Below, in pieces: positions 24,418-33,213 of a DNA stretch of 64,000 nucleotides. The position numbers and the translations under genes were made by a program. The notes under the pieces were generated by a model. The model saw only the letters and a list, made by a program, of their open reading frames with translations, did not search any database and was not told the DNA's origin. Position 1 is the first letter of the stretch. The number at the start of each line of letters is the position of its first letter. Source of the DNA: Streptomyces collinus Tu 365 (lineage in GTDB: Bacteria > Actinomycetota > Actinomycetes > Streptomycetales > Streptomycetaceae); the NCBI RefSeq assembly GCF_000444875.1, contig NC_021985.1, positions 6,096,170 to 6,160,169 of the forward strand, read 5' to 3'.

Positions 24418-26241
24418 GTGGACCGCGCCCGACCCGCGCGCAGCGCCGGACGCCCCAGATCCGTCCTCGCCCTGCTCACGGCCGCACTGCTGGCCGTGCC
24501 CGGCGTCACCGCCCTCTCGTCGGCCGCCGTCGCGGCCGACGCCGACCTCGTCCGCAACGGCGGCTTCGAGTCCGGCCTCGACAACTGGTCCTGCACGGCC
24601 GGGAAGACGGTCGGCTCGCCGGTGCACGGCGGCAGCGCCGCGCTGCAGGCGACCCCGGCCGGCAGCGACAACGCCCAGTGCGCGCAGACGGTCACCGTCC
24701 AGCCCAACGCGCAGTACACGCTGTCCGGTTACGTCCGCGGCTCCTACGTCTACCTCGGCGCGAGCGGCACCGGCACCACCGACGTGTCCTCCTGGACCCA
24801 GTCCGCCCCCGACTGGCAGAAGCTGACCACCACCTTCACCACCGGCGCGGCCACCACGAAGGTGACCCTCTACACGCACGGCTGGTACGGCACCGGCGCC
24901 TACTACGCCGACGACGTCTCCCTGGTCGGCCCCGGCGGCGGCACCGCCCAGCCGCCCGCCCCGCCCACCGGCCTCAAGGCCGGCACCGTCACCTCGTCCT
25001 CGGTCGCGCTGTCCTGGTCGGCGGTGACCGGCGCCACCGGCTACGCGGTCTACCGCGACGGGGTCAAGACGCAGACGGTGAGCGGCACTTCGGCCACCGT
25101 CTCCGGACTCGCGGCCGCCACGGCGTACAGCTTCCAGGTCACCGCGGCCAATGACGCGGGCGAGTCCGCGAAGTCGGCCGCCGTGACCGCGACGACCTCG
25201 GCCGGTACCGGCGGCGGGTCGCCCGGCCTGCCCGCCCACGCCCTGGTCGGCTACCTGCACACCACCTTCGCCAACGGCTCCGGCTACACCCGCCTCGCCG
25301 ACGTGCCCGACAGCTGGGACGTCATCGACCTCGCCTTCGGTGAGCCCACCTCGGTCACCTCCGGGGACATCCGCTTCAACCGCTGCCCGGTCACCGAGTG
25401 CCCGAACGTCGAGAGCGACGCGGACTTCAAGGCGGCGATCAAGGCCAAGCAGGCGGCCGGCAAGAAGGTGCTCATCTCGATCGGCGGCCAGAACGGCCAG
25501 GTGCAACTGACCACCGCGGCCGCGCGGGACACCTTCGTCAGCTCCGTCTCGAAGATCATCGACGACTACGGACTCGACGGCCTCGACATCGACTTCGAGG
25601 GCCACTCGCTGTCCCTGAACACGAACGACACGGACTTCAGGAACCCCACCACGCCCGTGATCGTGAACCTCATCTCGGCCCTGAAGACCCTGAAGGCGAA
25701 GTACGGCGCCGCGTTCGTGCTGACGATGGCCCCGGAGACGTTCTTCGTCCAGAACGGCTACCAGTTCTACGGCACCGGCAAGTGGGGCGGCCAGGACCCG
25801 CGCTGCGGCGCCTACCTCCCGGTCATCCACGCCCTGCGGGACGACCTGACCCTGCTGCACGTCCAGGACTACAACTCGGGCCCGATCATGGGTCTGGACA
25901 ACCAGTACCACTCCATGGGCGGGGCCGACTTCCACATCGCCATGACCGACATGCTGCTCACCGGCTTCCCCGTGGCGGGCGACCCGAACAACGTCTTCCC
26001 GCCGCTGCGCCCGGACCAGGTGGCGATCGGCATGCCGGCGTCGACGAACGCGGGCAACGGCTACGTCTCCCCGGCCGAGGTCACCAGGACCCTGGACTGC
26101 CTGACGAAGAGGACGAACTGCGGCTCGTACACGCCCCATGGGACCTGGCCGGCCCTGCGGGGTCTGATGACGTGGTCGGTGAACTGGGACCGGTACGCGA
26201 ACTGGGAGTTCCAGAAGAACTTCGACGCCTACTTCGGCTGA
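24418..26241 (+). CDS. Secreted GH18 chitinase with CBM and fibronectin type III domains
   Basis: A 607-residue secreted enzyme. An N-terminal signal peptide ends at AAVAADA. Residues 40-175 form a carbohydrate-binding beta-sandwich (LVRNGGFESGLDNWSC, later YYADDVSLVG). Residues 185-260 are a fibronectin type III domain (PTGLKAGTVTSSSVALSWSA). Residues 275-607 are the GH18 barrel, with GLDGLDIDFEG holding the catalytic acid E394. It cleaves beta-1,4-N-acetylglucosamine chains. The GTG at 24418 follows GGAGG and is preferred to an ATG at 24352 that lies inside the promoter. A DasR-like operator controls it. The S. coelicolor gene in this position is, from memory, chiB. The 3' end overlaps the convergent PAP2 gene. 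Confidence 0.93.
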   Translation: MDRARPARSAGRPRSVLALLTAALLAVPGVTALSSAAVAADADLVRNGGFESGLDNWSCTAGKTVGSPVHGGSAALQATPAGSDNAQCAQTVTVQPNAQYTLSGYVRGSYVYLGASGTGTTDVSSWTQSAPDWQKLTTTFTTGAATTKVTLYTHGWYGTGAYYADDVSLVGPGGGTAQPPAPPTGLKAGTVTSSSVALSWSAVTGATGYAVYRDGVKTQTVSGTSATVSGLAAATAYSFQVTAANDAGESAKSAAVTATTSAGTGGGSPGLPAHALVGYLHTTFANGSGYTRLADVPDSWDVIDLAFGEPTSVTSGDIRFNRCPVTECPNVESDADFKAAIKAKQAAGKKVLISIGGQNGQVQLTTAAARDTFVSSVSKIIDDYGLDGLDIDFEGHSLSLNTNDTDFRNPTTPVIVNLISALKTLKAKYGAAFVLTMAPETFFVQNGYQFYGTGKWGGQDPRCGAYLPVIHALRDDLTLLHVQDYNSGPIMGLDNQYHSMGGADFHIAMTDMLLTGFPVAGDPNNVFPPLRPDQVAIGMPASTNAGNGYVSPAEVTRTLDCLTKRTNCGSYTPHGTWPALRGLMTWSVNWDRYANWEFQKNFDAYFG

Positions 26242-26908
26242 GCACGAGGGACAGGGTGGTCAGCAGCACGGTGCTCAGGCACCAGCTGGCCACCACGTCC
26301 AGCGGCCAGTGCCAGCCGCGCCGGACCAGACCGAAGGACACCCCGAGGACGAGGGCCGCGCACAGGCCGACGAGCGCGCGGCGGGCGGCGGGGGAGCGGA
26401 GCCAGGGCAGGAGCAGCAGGGTCGCCGAGCCGTACGCCATGGCCGCCGTGGCCGTGTGGCCGGACGGGAAGTAGCCGACCCCCGGCGGCACCACCGGGGT
26501 CCCCGCGCGTGCGGTCCACTCCTTCAGCGGTACGACCACCGCCGGGACGAGGGCCATGAGTACGGCGGCGGCGAGCGGGGGCAGCCACCACAGGGCCGCA
26601 CCCGCGGCCCGGCCGCGCCAGGCCGACCAGACCAGTGCGACGACGAGCACCGGCACGGCGACCTCGACGTTGCCGAGGTCGGACAGGCCGGCGGAGAACC
26701 GGTCCGGGTGCAGCAGGGCGCGGCTGAGCCGCTCGTCCACGCGCAACAGCGGGCCGTCGGCCACGACCTGCCAGGTGATCAGCGCGAACAGGGCGGCCGC
26801 CAGGCCGGGGAGGAGGAGCAGGACGGAGACCGGCCGCCGTGCGGCGGGGGGCCTGCCGTCGTGGGCCGTCGGCCCGTGTCCCGGGTCCGGATTCTGCGAG
26901 CTCGACAC
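26081..26908 (-). CDS. PAP2-family membrane phosphatase
   Basis: A 275-residue integral membrane protein with about six helices. The lipid-phosphate phosphatase motifs are recognisable: K-EWTARAGTP (motif 1, weak), FPSGHTATAAM (motif 2) and RRGWHWPLDVVASW (motif 3 with catalytic His and Asp). It probably dephosphorylates phosphatidic acid or undecaprenyl diphosphate at the membrane. The last 45-50 residues, beyond LSLVLS, are an odd Ser/Arg-rich tail encoded opposite the chitinase gene; the genes overlap tail-to-tail by 161 bases. GTG at 26908 is the start, seven bases after a CAGACT box, so it may be leaderless. Confidence 0.8.
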   Translation of the reverse strand: MSSSQNPDPGHGPTAHDGRPPAARRPVSVLLLLPGLAAALFALITWQVVADGPLLRVDERLSRALLHPDRFSAGLSDLGNVEVAVPVLVVALVWSAWRGRAAGAALWWLPPLAAAVLMALVPAVVVPLKEWTARAGTPVVPPGVGYFPSGHTATAAMAYGSATLLLLPWLRSPAARRALVGLCAALVLGVSFGLVRRGWHWPLDVVASWCLSTVLLTTLSLVLSRSRRRSSSGTPSSRTGPSSPTTSSDPAGPARSHGACTSRSSSSSSGSPGSW

Positions 26909-26941
26909 GGTGCACAGTCTGACAGCCGCGGAGCCTCGTGC

Positions 26942-26955
26942 CCGGACATGTCCGG
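26942..26955. promoter_or_regulatory. 14-bp palindrome upstream of the PAP2 gene
   Basis: CCGGACATGTCCGG is a perfect palindrome. It lies 34-47 bases upstream of the likely leaderless start at 26908, that is, over the -35 region, a position typical of repressor or activator sites. The binding protein is unknown. Confidence 0.4.
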
Positions 26956-26974
26956 AAAGAGAAAGAAGGAGGTC

Positions 26975-27012
26975 GGCCGCCCCGGAACAGGGGGGGTGGT
27001 TACGGGGCGGCC
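26975..27012. repeat. 10-bp inverted repeat with 18-base spacer
   Basis: GGCCGCCCCG (26975-26984) and CGGGGCGGCC (27003-27012) are perfect complements. The spacer is purine-rich with a run of seven G. The 403 bases between the PAP2 and gabT genes hold only such inverted repeats and no gene. Confidence 0.5.
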
Positions 27013-27153
27013 GTCCGGACCGGAACGTCGCTCGCCCCGGGGGGTTTGGGGCGGCGACCGTCCGATCGGTGAGGAGATCCCGGAGCCCTCAGGCCCCGGC
27101 TGTGTGCGCGAGGGCACGACCAGGTCGAAGCTGGGGAGGCCCCGGCCTGAAAT

Positions 27154-27175
27154 CGCCCACAGTCCCCTGTGGGCG
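27154..27175 (-). terminator. Hairpin downstream of gabT
   Basis: CGCCCACAG (27154-27162) pairs with CTGTGGGCG (27167-27175) around a 4-base loop. On the minus strand it is followed by ATTTC. It lies 137 bases beyond the gabT stop, so it is a likely terminator for that gene. Confidence 0.55.
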
Positions 27176-27311
27176 GGGTGTATCTCTCATCTGGGTAGAA
27201 CCTACGGCAGCCCGAGGCGCTTGGGCAGACGGAACCGCGTCCCGCCATCCACCCCGCACACCTTCTTCACACGGCTGCCGCAGGCGCCCGACAGAGGTGC
27301 GGATCCCTCGC

Positions 27312-28646
27312 TCAGATGCGCGAGAACGCCTGCTCGATGATGTCCAGGCCCTCGTTGAGCAGGTCGTCGCCGATGACCAGCGGCGGCAGGAAGCGCAGCA
27401 CGTTGCCGTAGGTGCCACAGGTGAGGACGAGCAGGCCCTCCTGGTGGCACGCCTTGGCGAGGGCGGCGGTGGCCTCCGGGTTCGGCGCCTTGGTGCCGCG
27501 GTCCTTGACCAGCTCGATGGCGATCATGGCGCCGCGGCCGCGGATGTCGCCGATGACGTCGAACTTCTCGGCCATGGCGCCGAGGCGGGACTTCATGATC
27601 GCCTCGATGTTCTTCGCCTTGGCGTTGAGGTCCAGCTCCTTCATCGTCTCGATGGCGCCGAGCGCACCGGCGCAGGCGACCGGGTTGCCGCCGTAGGTGC
27701 CGCCGAGGCCGCCCGCGTGCGGGGCGTCCATGATCTCGGCGCGGCCGGTGACGGCGGCCAGCGGCAGACCGCCGGCGATGCCCTTGGCGGTGGTGATCAG
27801 GTCCGGGACGATGCCCTCGTCCTCGCACGCGAACCACTGGCCGGTGCGGCAGAAGCCGGACTGGATCTCGTCGGCGACGAAGACGATGCCGTTGTCCGTG
27901 GCGAACTGGCGGATCGCCGGCAGGAAGCCCTTGGCGGGCTCGATGAAGCCGCCCTCACCGAGCACCGGCTCGATGATGATCGCGGCCACGTTGTCCGGGC
28001 CGACCTGCTTGGTGATCTGGTCGATGGCCTGGGCGGCGGCCTCGGGGCCCGCGTTCTCCGGGCCGGTGGGCCAGCGGTAGCCGTAGGCGACCGGGACGCG
28101 GTAGACCTCGGGCGCGAACGGACCGAAGCCGTGCTTGTACGGCATGTTCTTCGCCGTCAGCGCCATCGTGAGGTTCGTACGGCCGTGGTAGCCGTGGTCG
28201 AACACGACGACCGCCTGGCGCTTGGTGTACGCACGGGCGATCTTGACCGCGTTCTCGACGGCCTCGGCGCCCGAGTTGAACAGCGCGGACTTCTTGGCGT
28301 GATCACCCGGGGTCAGCTCGGCCAGCGCCTCGGCGACGGCGACGTAGCCCTCGTACGGGGTGACCATGAAACAGGTGTGGGTGAAGTCGGCGAGCTGGGC
28401 GCTCGCGCGGCGTACGACGGCCTCGGCGGAGGCGCCGACGGAGGTCACCGCGATACCGGAACCGAAGTCGATCAGGCTGTTGCCGTCGACGTCCTCGATG
28501 ACACCGCCGCCGGCGCGCGTGACGAAGACCGGCAGCGTGGAGCCCACGCCCTGGGCGACCACGGCGGTACGGCGGGCCTGAAGCTCCTGCGACTTCGGGC
28601 CGGGGATGGCGGTGACGACGCGGCGCTCCTGCGGAAGTGCGGTCAT
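27312..28646 (-). CDS. gabT: 4-aminobutyrate aminotransferase
   Basis: A 444-residue class III aminotransferase. K288 in TTAKGIAGGLPL is the PLP lysine, VFVADEIQSGFCRTG holds the cofactor Asp, and NSGAEAVENAVKIARAYTKR binds phosphate; these forms are characteristic of GabT. It converts GABA and 2-oxoglutarate to succinic semialdehyde and glutamate. The ATG at 28646 has GGGAG seven bases upstream; the much longer open frame upstream has no family support. A TAGCCT box at 28738-28733 on the minus strand is a candidate -10. The PucR regulator and a semialdehyde-type dehydrogenase lie a few kb away on the other strand, which supports a GABA-utilisation locus. Confidence 0.92.
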   Translation of the reverse strand: MTALPQERRVVTAIPGPKSQELQARRTAVVAQGVGSTLPVFVTRAGGGVIEDVDGNSLIDFGSGIAVTSVGASAEAVVRRASAQLADFTHTCFMVTPYEGYVAVAEALAELTPGDHAKKSALFNSGAEAVENAVKIARAYTKRQAVVVFDHGYHGRTNLTMALTAKNMPYKHGFGPFAPEVYRVPVAYGYRWPTGPENAGPEAAAQAIDQITKQVGPDNVAAIIIEPVLGEGGFIEPAKGFLPAIRQFATDNGIVFVADEIQSGFCRTGQWFACEDEGIVPDLITTAKGIAGGLPLAAVTGRAEIMDAPHAGGLGGTYGGNPVACAGALGAIETMKELDLNAKAKNIEAIMKSRLGAMAEKFDVIGDIRGRGAMIAIELVKDRGTKAPNPEATAALAKACHQEGLLVLTCGTYGNVLRFLPPLVIGDDLLNEGLDIIEQAFSRI

Positions 28647-28792
28647 GGGGGGCTCCCTGAAGATCTTGCGTACCGGGTGTTCCCGGGGGGTTCCGGACGG
28701 TGCGTTTTTCGGACGCTTGTCTCTTTCTTCGCAGGCTAGGGCCGAGAACGGAGGGTGGGCATGCTCCATGTGGGCGTTGTCGCGAGGATTCG

Positions 28793-28808
28793 TTGTCCGT
28801 GGTGGACA
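28793..28808. promoter_or_regulatory. Candidate operator in the gabT upstream region
   Basis: TTGTCC and GGACA form an inverted repeat around GTGGT. GGACAA half-sites also occur at 33090 and 33130, upstream of the dehydrogenase gene at 33214. The shared half-site may be the target of the PucR-type regulator encoded between the two. This rests on pattern alone. Confidence 0.35.
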
Positions 28809-28862
28809 TAGCACTGGGTGACGGGCACGGCCGACCGGTCCGTCCCTACGGCCGCGTAAGCG

Positions 28863-28891
28863 GTGAACTCCCTTGGTCGGGGCGTTAGATT
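28863..28891 (+). promoter_or_regulatory. Promoter of the TraG-like ATPase gene
   Basis: GTGAAC (28863-28868) and TAGATT (28886-28891) are exactly 17 bases apart. Transcription would begin about 28898, within a few bases of the ATG at 28901, so the leader is very short or absent. Confidence 0.6.
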
Positions 28892-28900
28892 GGCTCGCGG

Positions 28901-31366
28901 ATGGTGGATGGAACGGCTGGTCAGGGGGCAGGGGCGATGGACAGCGACGGCACGCGGGACGTACGCGGCACGCATGCGACGCCGGTGCCACAACCGACGC
29001 CGCCGCTGGACGGCCCCGCCGGGTCGTCCAACGGTGCGACACTGCCGCCACGCCCGACACGAGCGCCGGACGTGCCGCCCCCGTACGCCCCGAGCACCCC
29101 GCAACCACGCATGCCCGTCGCCGACTGGCTGGACCAACCCCGGCCGGACGTCAAGCCCGGCATCTGGCGTTACGGCTACCGGATGCCCAAGACCGCTCAC
29201 CAGGGGCACCACCTGGCCCCCGTCACCATCGTCGGCTTCGTAGTCCCGCTGCTGGCGGGCCTGCTTCTGTGGTCGCTGTGGCGGCACGGCAGCCTCCCCT
29301 ACCAGTGGGCCGTCCTGAAGCTGCTCACACCGGACGACTGGTGGTGGGGCGGCACCACGTCACCGAAGGGATACCAGGGCGCCGAGGCCCTCACCGTCGC
29401 CGACGGCGTTGTCTTCGCCATCCTCGTCTACGTCATGGCACGTCTGGGCAGCTGGCCCGACATCATCCGGCACGTCGTCACCCGCCGCCCGCAGCCCGCC
29501 CGCGCCCTGATCGCCGCCCTGGGCGCGCTGATCGCCTTGACCTTCGTGTTCCCGAGCGCCTTCCCCGGCGTCGGCTGGGACGCCCTGCCCGTCATCGCTC
29601 CATTGTTCTCACTCATCGTCCTGGTCACCGGCAGTTACGACGTCTTCGGCTCGCGACTGCTCACGGACGGGCTGGACGCGCTCGTGGTCGTGCTGGTGCT
29701 GTGGCCGTTCTCGCGCGTCGGCGGCTGGTGGCCGCTCGCGAAGGAGGCCCTTGCCGCGCGAGCCGGCACCGCCCAGGTCGCTCAGCCGGTCGTGGACCGG
29801 CGCCCTTCGCAATGGCCCGAGCTGCGGGAAGCCGGTCAGCACCAGGCAGCCGACGTGCTCGGCGCCGAACTGCATGGTGGCCGGATGAACGACGTGGACT
29901 GCGCCCGGATCGGCCACATGTGGTCGACGGCCAAGGCCCGGGCCCAGCTCGCCTCCTTCACCGATACGGTGCTGCGCGAGGGCGCCGCCGCCTGGACGCA
30001 CCCGTCGGGCGCCCGCGACCTGCCGGGGGGCCGGACCGCCCAGCACGACCTGCTCGCCGCACAGGTGCGTCTGGGACAGTGGGCGCCGGGGGACCGCACC
30101 CCGCTTGCCTACGCCGGCGCGGGAGCGGCACTCGCCCCGGACAGCCTCGGCACCTCACTCCTGGCCGTCGGGCCCTCCGGCTCCGGCAAGACGCGTCACC
30201 TGGTCCGGCCCGTCGTCGAGTCGCTCGGTCTGCAGGCGCTCGCCGGACGGTGCGCCGTCGTCGCCGTCTGCGCGGCCGGCACCCCGCTCGGACCCGACTC
30301 CGCCCACGACGTCGTCGTACGCCTCGGTGATCCCGCCTCGGTCCACGACCTCGACCCCTACGCGGACTCCGAGGACCCCGATGAGGCGGCCTTCTTCCTG
30401 GCGGAGGGGCTGGCCGGTGACCTGGACGCGACGACCGGACAGCGGGCGGCCACCGCGCTGGCCCAACTGCTCGGCCCGTACCGGGCGGCGTACGGACGCT
30501 TCCCGGCACTGCCCGTGCTGCGAGAACTCCTGGAAGGCGAGCCCTCGGCTCTCGCTGCTCTCCGCGACGCGCTGGGGGAGGACGGGCAAGCCGCGATGCG
30601 CCGCGAACTCGACGCCCGCGCCCGGCAGTCCGGCACCGCAGGCGACCCCGGCCCGGTGCTGGCCGACCGGCTCGCCGTGCTGGACCGGCCGGCTTTCGCC
30701 GAGTTCCTCGGCGCGGACGGAGGTGGCGCTCGGCCGTTCTCGCTGCGTGCCGTCGCCCACCACCCGCTGCGCGTCCGCATCGACCTGCCCGACCGCGGAC
30801 ACGAGGAGGCGTCCCGGATCATCACACGGCTGGTGCTCGCCCAGTTCGGCGCCGTGGCGGTGTCGGGCGAACGGAACCACTTCGCCTGCCTCGTCCTGGA
30901 CGACGCCACCGGAGCCGTCACGACCGCATCCGTGCGCTGCATTCAGCGGCTGCGCTCCCGCAACGCGGGCGTGGTACTCGCGCTGCGCACGGTCGGCGAC
31001 GTTCCCGAGGCGCTGCACGGGCCGCTGTACGCCGCCGTCGGCTGCCGCATGGCCTTCTCCGGGGTCACCACCTGGGACGGCAGCAGGTTCGCGGAGGCCT
31101 GGGGCACGCAGTGGGTGGAGACCCGTGACGTGGCCCGGCACACCGTCTTCGCGGACCAGCCGATGACCCGCGCCATCCACGCGCTGCGCAAGCTGGTGAC
31201 CGGAAAGGCGGTGACCACGGAGGCCGTCACCGTCCGCCAGGTCGAGCGTGAGCGCTGGTCGGCCTCCGAGTTGGCGCACGGGGTGCCGCCGGGGCATGCG
31301 GTGCTGTCGCTGACGACCGTGCGGGGCGAGCACGCGCCGCCCCTGCTGGTGGACCTGCGCGGCTGA
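28901..31366 (+). CDS. Membrane-anchored P-loop ATPase, TraG/VirD4-like, unknown role
   Basis: An 821-residue protein. The first 75 residues are Pro/Thr-rich and disordered. Five hydrophobic segments follow (for example VTIVGFVVPLLAGLLLWSLW near residue 110 and ALPVIAPLFSLIVLVTGSY near 230). The C-terminal two thirds is a P-loop ATPase with AVGPSGSGKTRHLVRP (K430) and a Walker-B-like LVLDDATG near residue 665. The plan of N-terminal membrane anchor plus cytoplasmic motor resembles TraG/VirD4 coupling proteins and FtsK/SpoIIIE-type pumps, but the FtsK gamma domain is missing and no conjugation or secretion genes are nearby. ATG 28901 fits the promoter; ATG 28937 with a purine-rich leader is an alternative. 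Substrate is unknown. Confidence 0.8.
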   Translation: MVDGTAGQGAGAMDSDGTRDVRGTHATPVPQPTPPLDGPAGSSNGATLPPRPTRAPDVPPPYAPSTPQPRMPVADWLDQPRPDVKPGIWRYGYRMPKTAHQGHHLAPVTIVGFVVPLLAGLLLWSLWRHGSLPYQWAVLKLLTPDDWWWGGTTSPKGYQGAEALTVADGVVFAILVYVMARLGSWPDIIRHVVTRRPQPARALIAALGALIALTFVFPSAFPGVGWDALPVIAPLFSLIVLVTGSYDVFGSRLLTDGLDALVVVLVLWPFSRVGGWWPLAKEALAARAGTAQVAQPVVDRRPSQWPELREAGQHQAADVLGAELHGGRMNDVDCARIGHMWSTAKARAQLASFTDTVLREGAAAWTHPSGARDLPGGRTAQHDLLAAQVRLGQWAPGDRTPLAYAGAGAALAPDSLGTSLLAVGPSGSGKTRHLVRPVVESLGLQALAGRCAVVAVCAAGTPLGPDSAHDVVVRLGDPASVHDLDPYADSEDPDEAAFFLAEGLAGDLDATTGQRAATALAQLLGPYRAAYGRFPALPVLRELLEGEPSALAALRDALGEDGQAAMRRELDARARQSGTAGDPGPVLADRLAVLDRPAFAEFLGADGGGARPFSLRAVAHHPLRVRIDLPDRGHEEASRIITRLVLAQFGAVAVSGERNHFACLVLDDATGAVTTASVRCIQRLRSRNAGVVLALRTVGDVPEALHGPLYAAVGCRMAFSGVTTWDGSRFAEAWGTQWVETRDVARHTVFADQPMTRAIHALRKLVTGKAVTTEAVTVRQVERERWSASELAHGVPPGHAVLSLTTVRGEHAPPLLVDLRG

Positions 31367-31510
31367 GGCGCCCGGGTCCGGCCGTCTCCGGTAGGTCCCT
31401 TCCGGAATAGCCGTAGCGTCAGCGGGCGATCGTACGGTGAGGCAGAATCGCCATAGGCCGTTCATACGCTGCGGCCAAAAGATCTCGGTTCTCCCAGACC
31501 TGAAGGCCCG

Positions 31511-33082
31511 ATGCCCCCGACTCTCGCCTCGCTCGTCCACCACTCCGCGCTCAAGCTGACCGTGCGGGCCGGCGAGGACCGCCTCGACGTCCCCGTGCGC
31601 TGGGCGCACGTGAGCGAGCTGGCCGACCCCGTGCCTTACATGGAGGGCGGCGAGCTGCTGCTGATCACCGCGCTCAAGCTGGACGCGGAGGACCCCGAGG
31701 TCATGCGGCGCTACGTCAAGCGCCTGGCCGGGGCGGGCGTGGTCGGGCTCGGGTTCGCCGTCGGGGTCAACTACGAGGAGATCCCCAAGGCGCTCGTGGA
31801 CGCCGCCGAGGAGGAGGGGCTGCCCCTGCTGGAGGTGCCCCGCCGCACCCCGTTCCTCGCCATCAGCAAAGCCGTCTCCGCCGCGATCGCCGCCGACCAG
31901 TACCGGGCTGTGACGGCGGGCTTCGCCGCCCAGCGCGAGCTGACCAAGCAGGCCCTCAACGCCGGCCCCGAGGGCCTCCTCGCCGCGCTCGCCGCCCAGG
32001 TCGACGGGTGGGCGGCCCTGTACGACGCCTCGGGCGCCGTCGTCGCCACCGCACCCGAGTGGGCAGGCCGCCGGGCCGCCCGGCTCACCGCCGAGGTCGA
32101 GCGGCTGCGCGAGCGGCCCGCGCCCGCCTCCTCCGTGGTCGGCGGCCCCGACTACGAGGACCGGGTGGAACTGCACTCCCTGGGGACCGGCCGCCGCCCG
32201 CGCGCCGCGCTCGCCGTGGGCACCGCCGCCGCCCTCGGCACCGCCGAGCGGTACGCCGTGCACTCCGCGATCGCCCTGCTCACCCTCACCACCGAACGCT
32301 CCCGCTCGCTGCACGCGGCCGAGCAGCGCATCGGCGCCGCCGTACTGCGCATGCTGCTCGCCGGGGAGCCGGACCACGCCCGGGCCGTCGCCGGGGACCT
32401 GTACGGGGGACTGCTCGACGCGCCCTTCCGGATGGTCGTCGCCGAGCCGGTCTCGGGTGCCGACCCGCTCGGCGCGCTCGCCGAGACGGTCGAGGCGGCA
32501 GCGGCCCGCTCCGGCGAGGCGGTGCTGGCCGTGCCCGAGGGGGAGCGGCTCGTGGTGCTGGCCGCCGACGGGGGCGCGGCGGTGGCCGCGTGCGTCGCGC
32601 ACGCGACGGCGCTGGAGACCGCGCGGGCCGTCCCCGAGCAGACGACGGGCGAGGAGGACGAACTGGTCGTCGGCCTGTCCGCGCCGTCCGGGCCGATCGC
32701 CGCGGCCGCCGCCTACAAGCAGGCCGAGCAGGCGCTGTCGGTGGCCCGGCGGCGCGGCCGGTTCCTGGTGGAGCACGAGCAGCTCGCGGCCGGCTCGGTG
32801 CTGCCGCTGCTCGCCGACGACGCGGTCAAGGCGTTCGCCGACGGGCTGCTGCGGGCGCTGCACGAGCACGACGCGACCGGCCGTGGCGACCTGGTGGCCT
32901 CCCTGCGCGCCTGGCTGTCCCGGCACGGCCAGTGGGACGCGGCCGCGGCCGACCTCGGGGTGCACCGGCACACCCTCCGGTACCGGATGCGCCGGGTCGA
33001 GGAGATCCTCGGGCGCTCCCTGGACGATCCCGACGTACGGATGGAGCTGTGGCTGGCGCTGAAGGCGACCACGAGCGAGTAG
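31511..33082 (+). CDS. PucR-family transcriptional regulator
   Basis: A 523-residue regulator with the PucR layout. An N-terminal purine-catabolism-type sensory domain (LASLVHHSALKLTVRAG, then WAHVSELADPVPYMEGGELL) is followed by a central GGDEF-like region (about 280-400) and a C-terminal helix-turn-helix (WDAAAADLGVHRHTLRYRMR) near residue 480. The family regulates purine, polyamine or amino-acid catabolism. It precedes the dehydrogenase gene at 33214 by 131 bases and follows the ATPase gene. GABA or polyamine control is inferred from the neighbours gabT and the semialdehyde dehydrogenase. Confidence 0.9.
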   Translation: MPPTLASLVHHSALKLTVRAGEDRLDVPVRWAHVSELADPVPYMEGGELLLITALKLDAEDPEVMRRYVKRLAGAGVVGLGFAVGVNYEEIPKALVDAAEEEGLPLLEVPRRTPFLAISKAVSAAIAADQYRAVTAGFAAQRELTKQALNAGPEGLLAALAAQVDGWAALYDASGAVVATAPEWAGRRAARLTAEVERLRERPAPASSVVGGPDYEDRVELHSLGTGRRPRAALAVGTAAALGTAERYAVHSAIALLTLTTERSRSLHAAEQRIGAAVLRMLLAGEPDHARAVAGDLYGGLLDAPFRMVVAEPVSGADPLGALAETVEAAAARSGEAVLAVPEGERLVVLAADGGAAVAACVAHATALETARAVPEQTTGEEDELVVGLSAPSGPIAAAAAYKQAEQALSVARRRGRFLVEHEQLAAGSVLPLLADDAVKAFADGLLRALHEHDATGRGDLVASLRAWLSRHGQWDAAAADLGVHRHTLRYRMRRVEEILGRSLDDPDVRMELWLALKATTSE

Positions 33083-33213
33083 CCGCGTAGGACAAACCGG
33101 CGTGTCCCCAAGCCGTACTGCTACGGCTCGGACAAGCCTCCGTCCGCCGGGCCGGCCCTACCGTGGAGCACGAGAGCAGGAACCACCTTCGACGCGGAAA
33201 GGCCGGGACGTAC

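Noticed and set aside
22240..26139. A 1299-codon open frame on the minus strand
   Set aside because: It lies opposite the FAD oxidase, the small hypothetical gene and the chitinase, whose motifs are intact. Its product is low-complexity Arg/Gly/Val-rich, as expected for the antisense of GC-rich codons.
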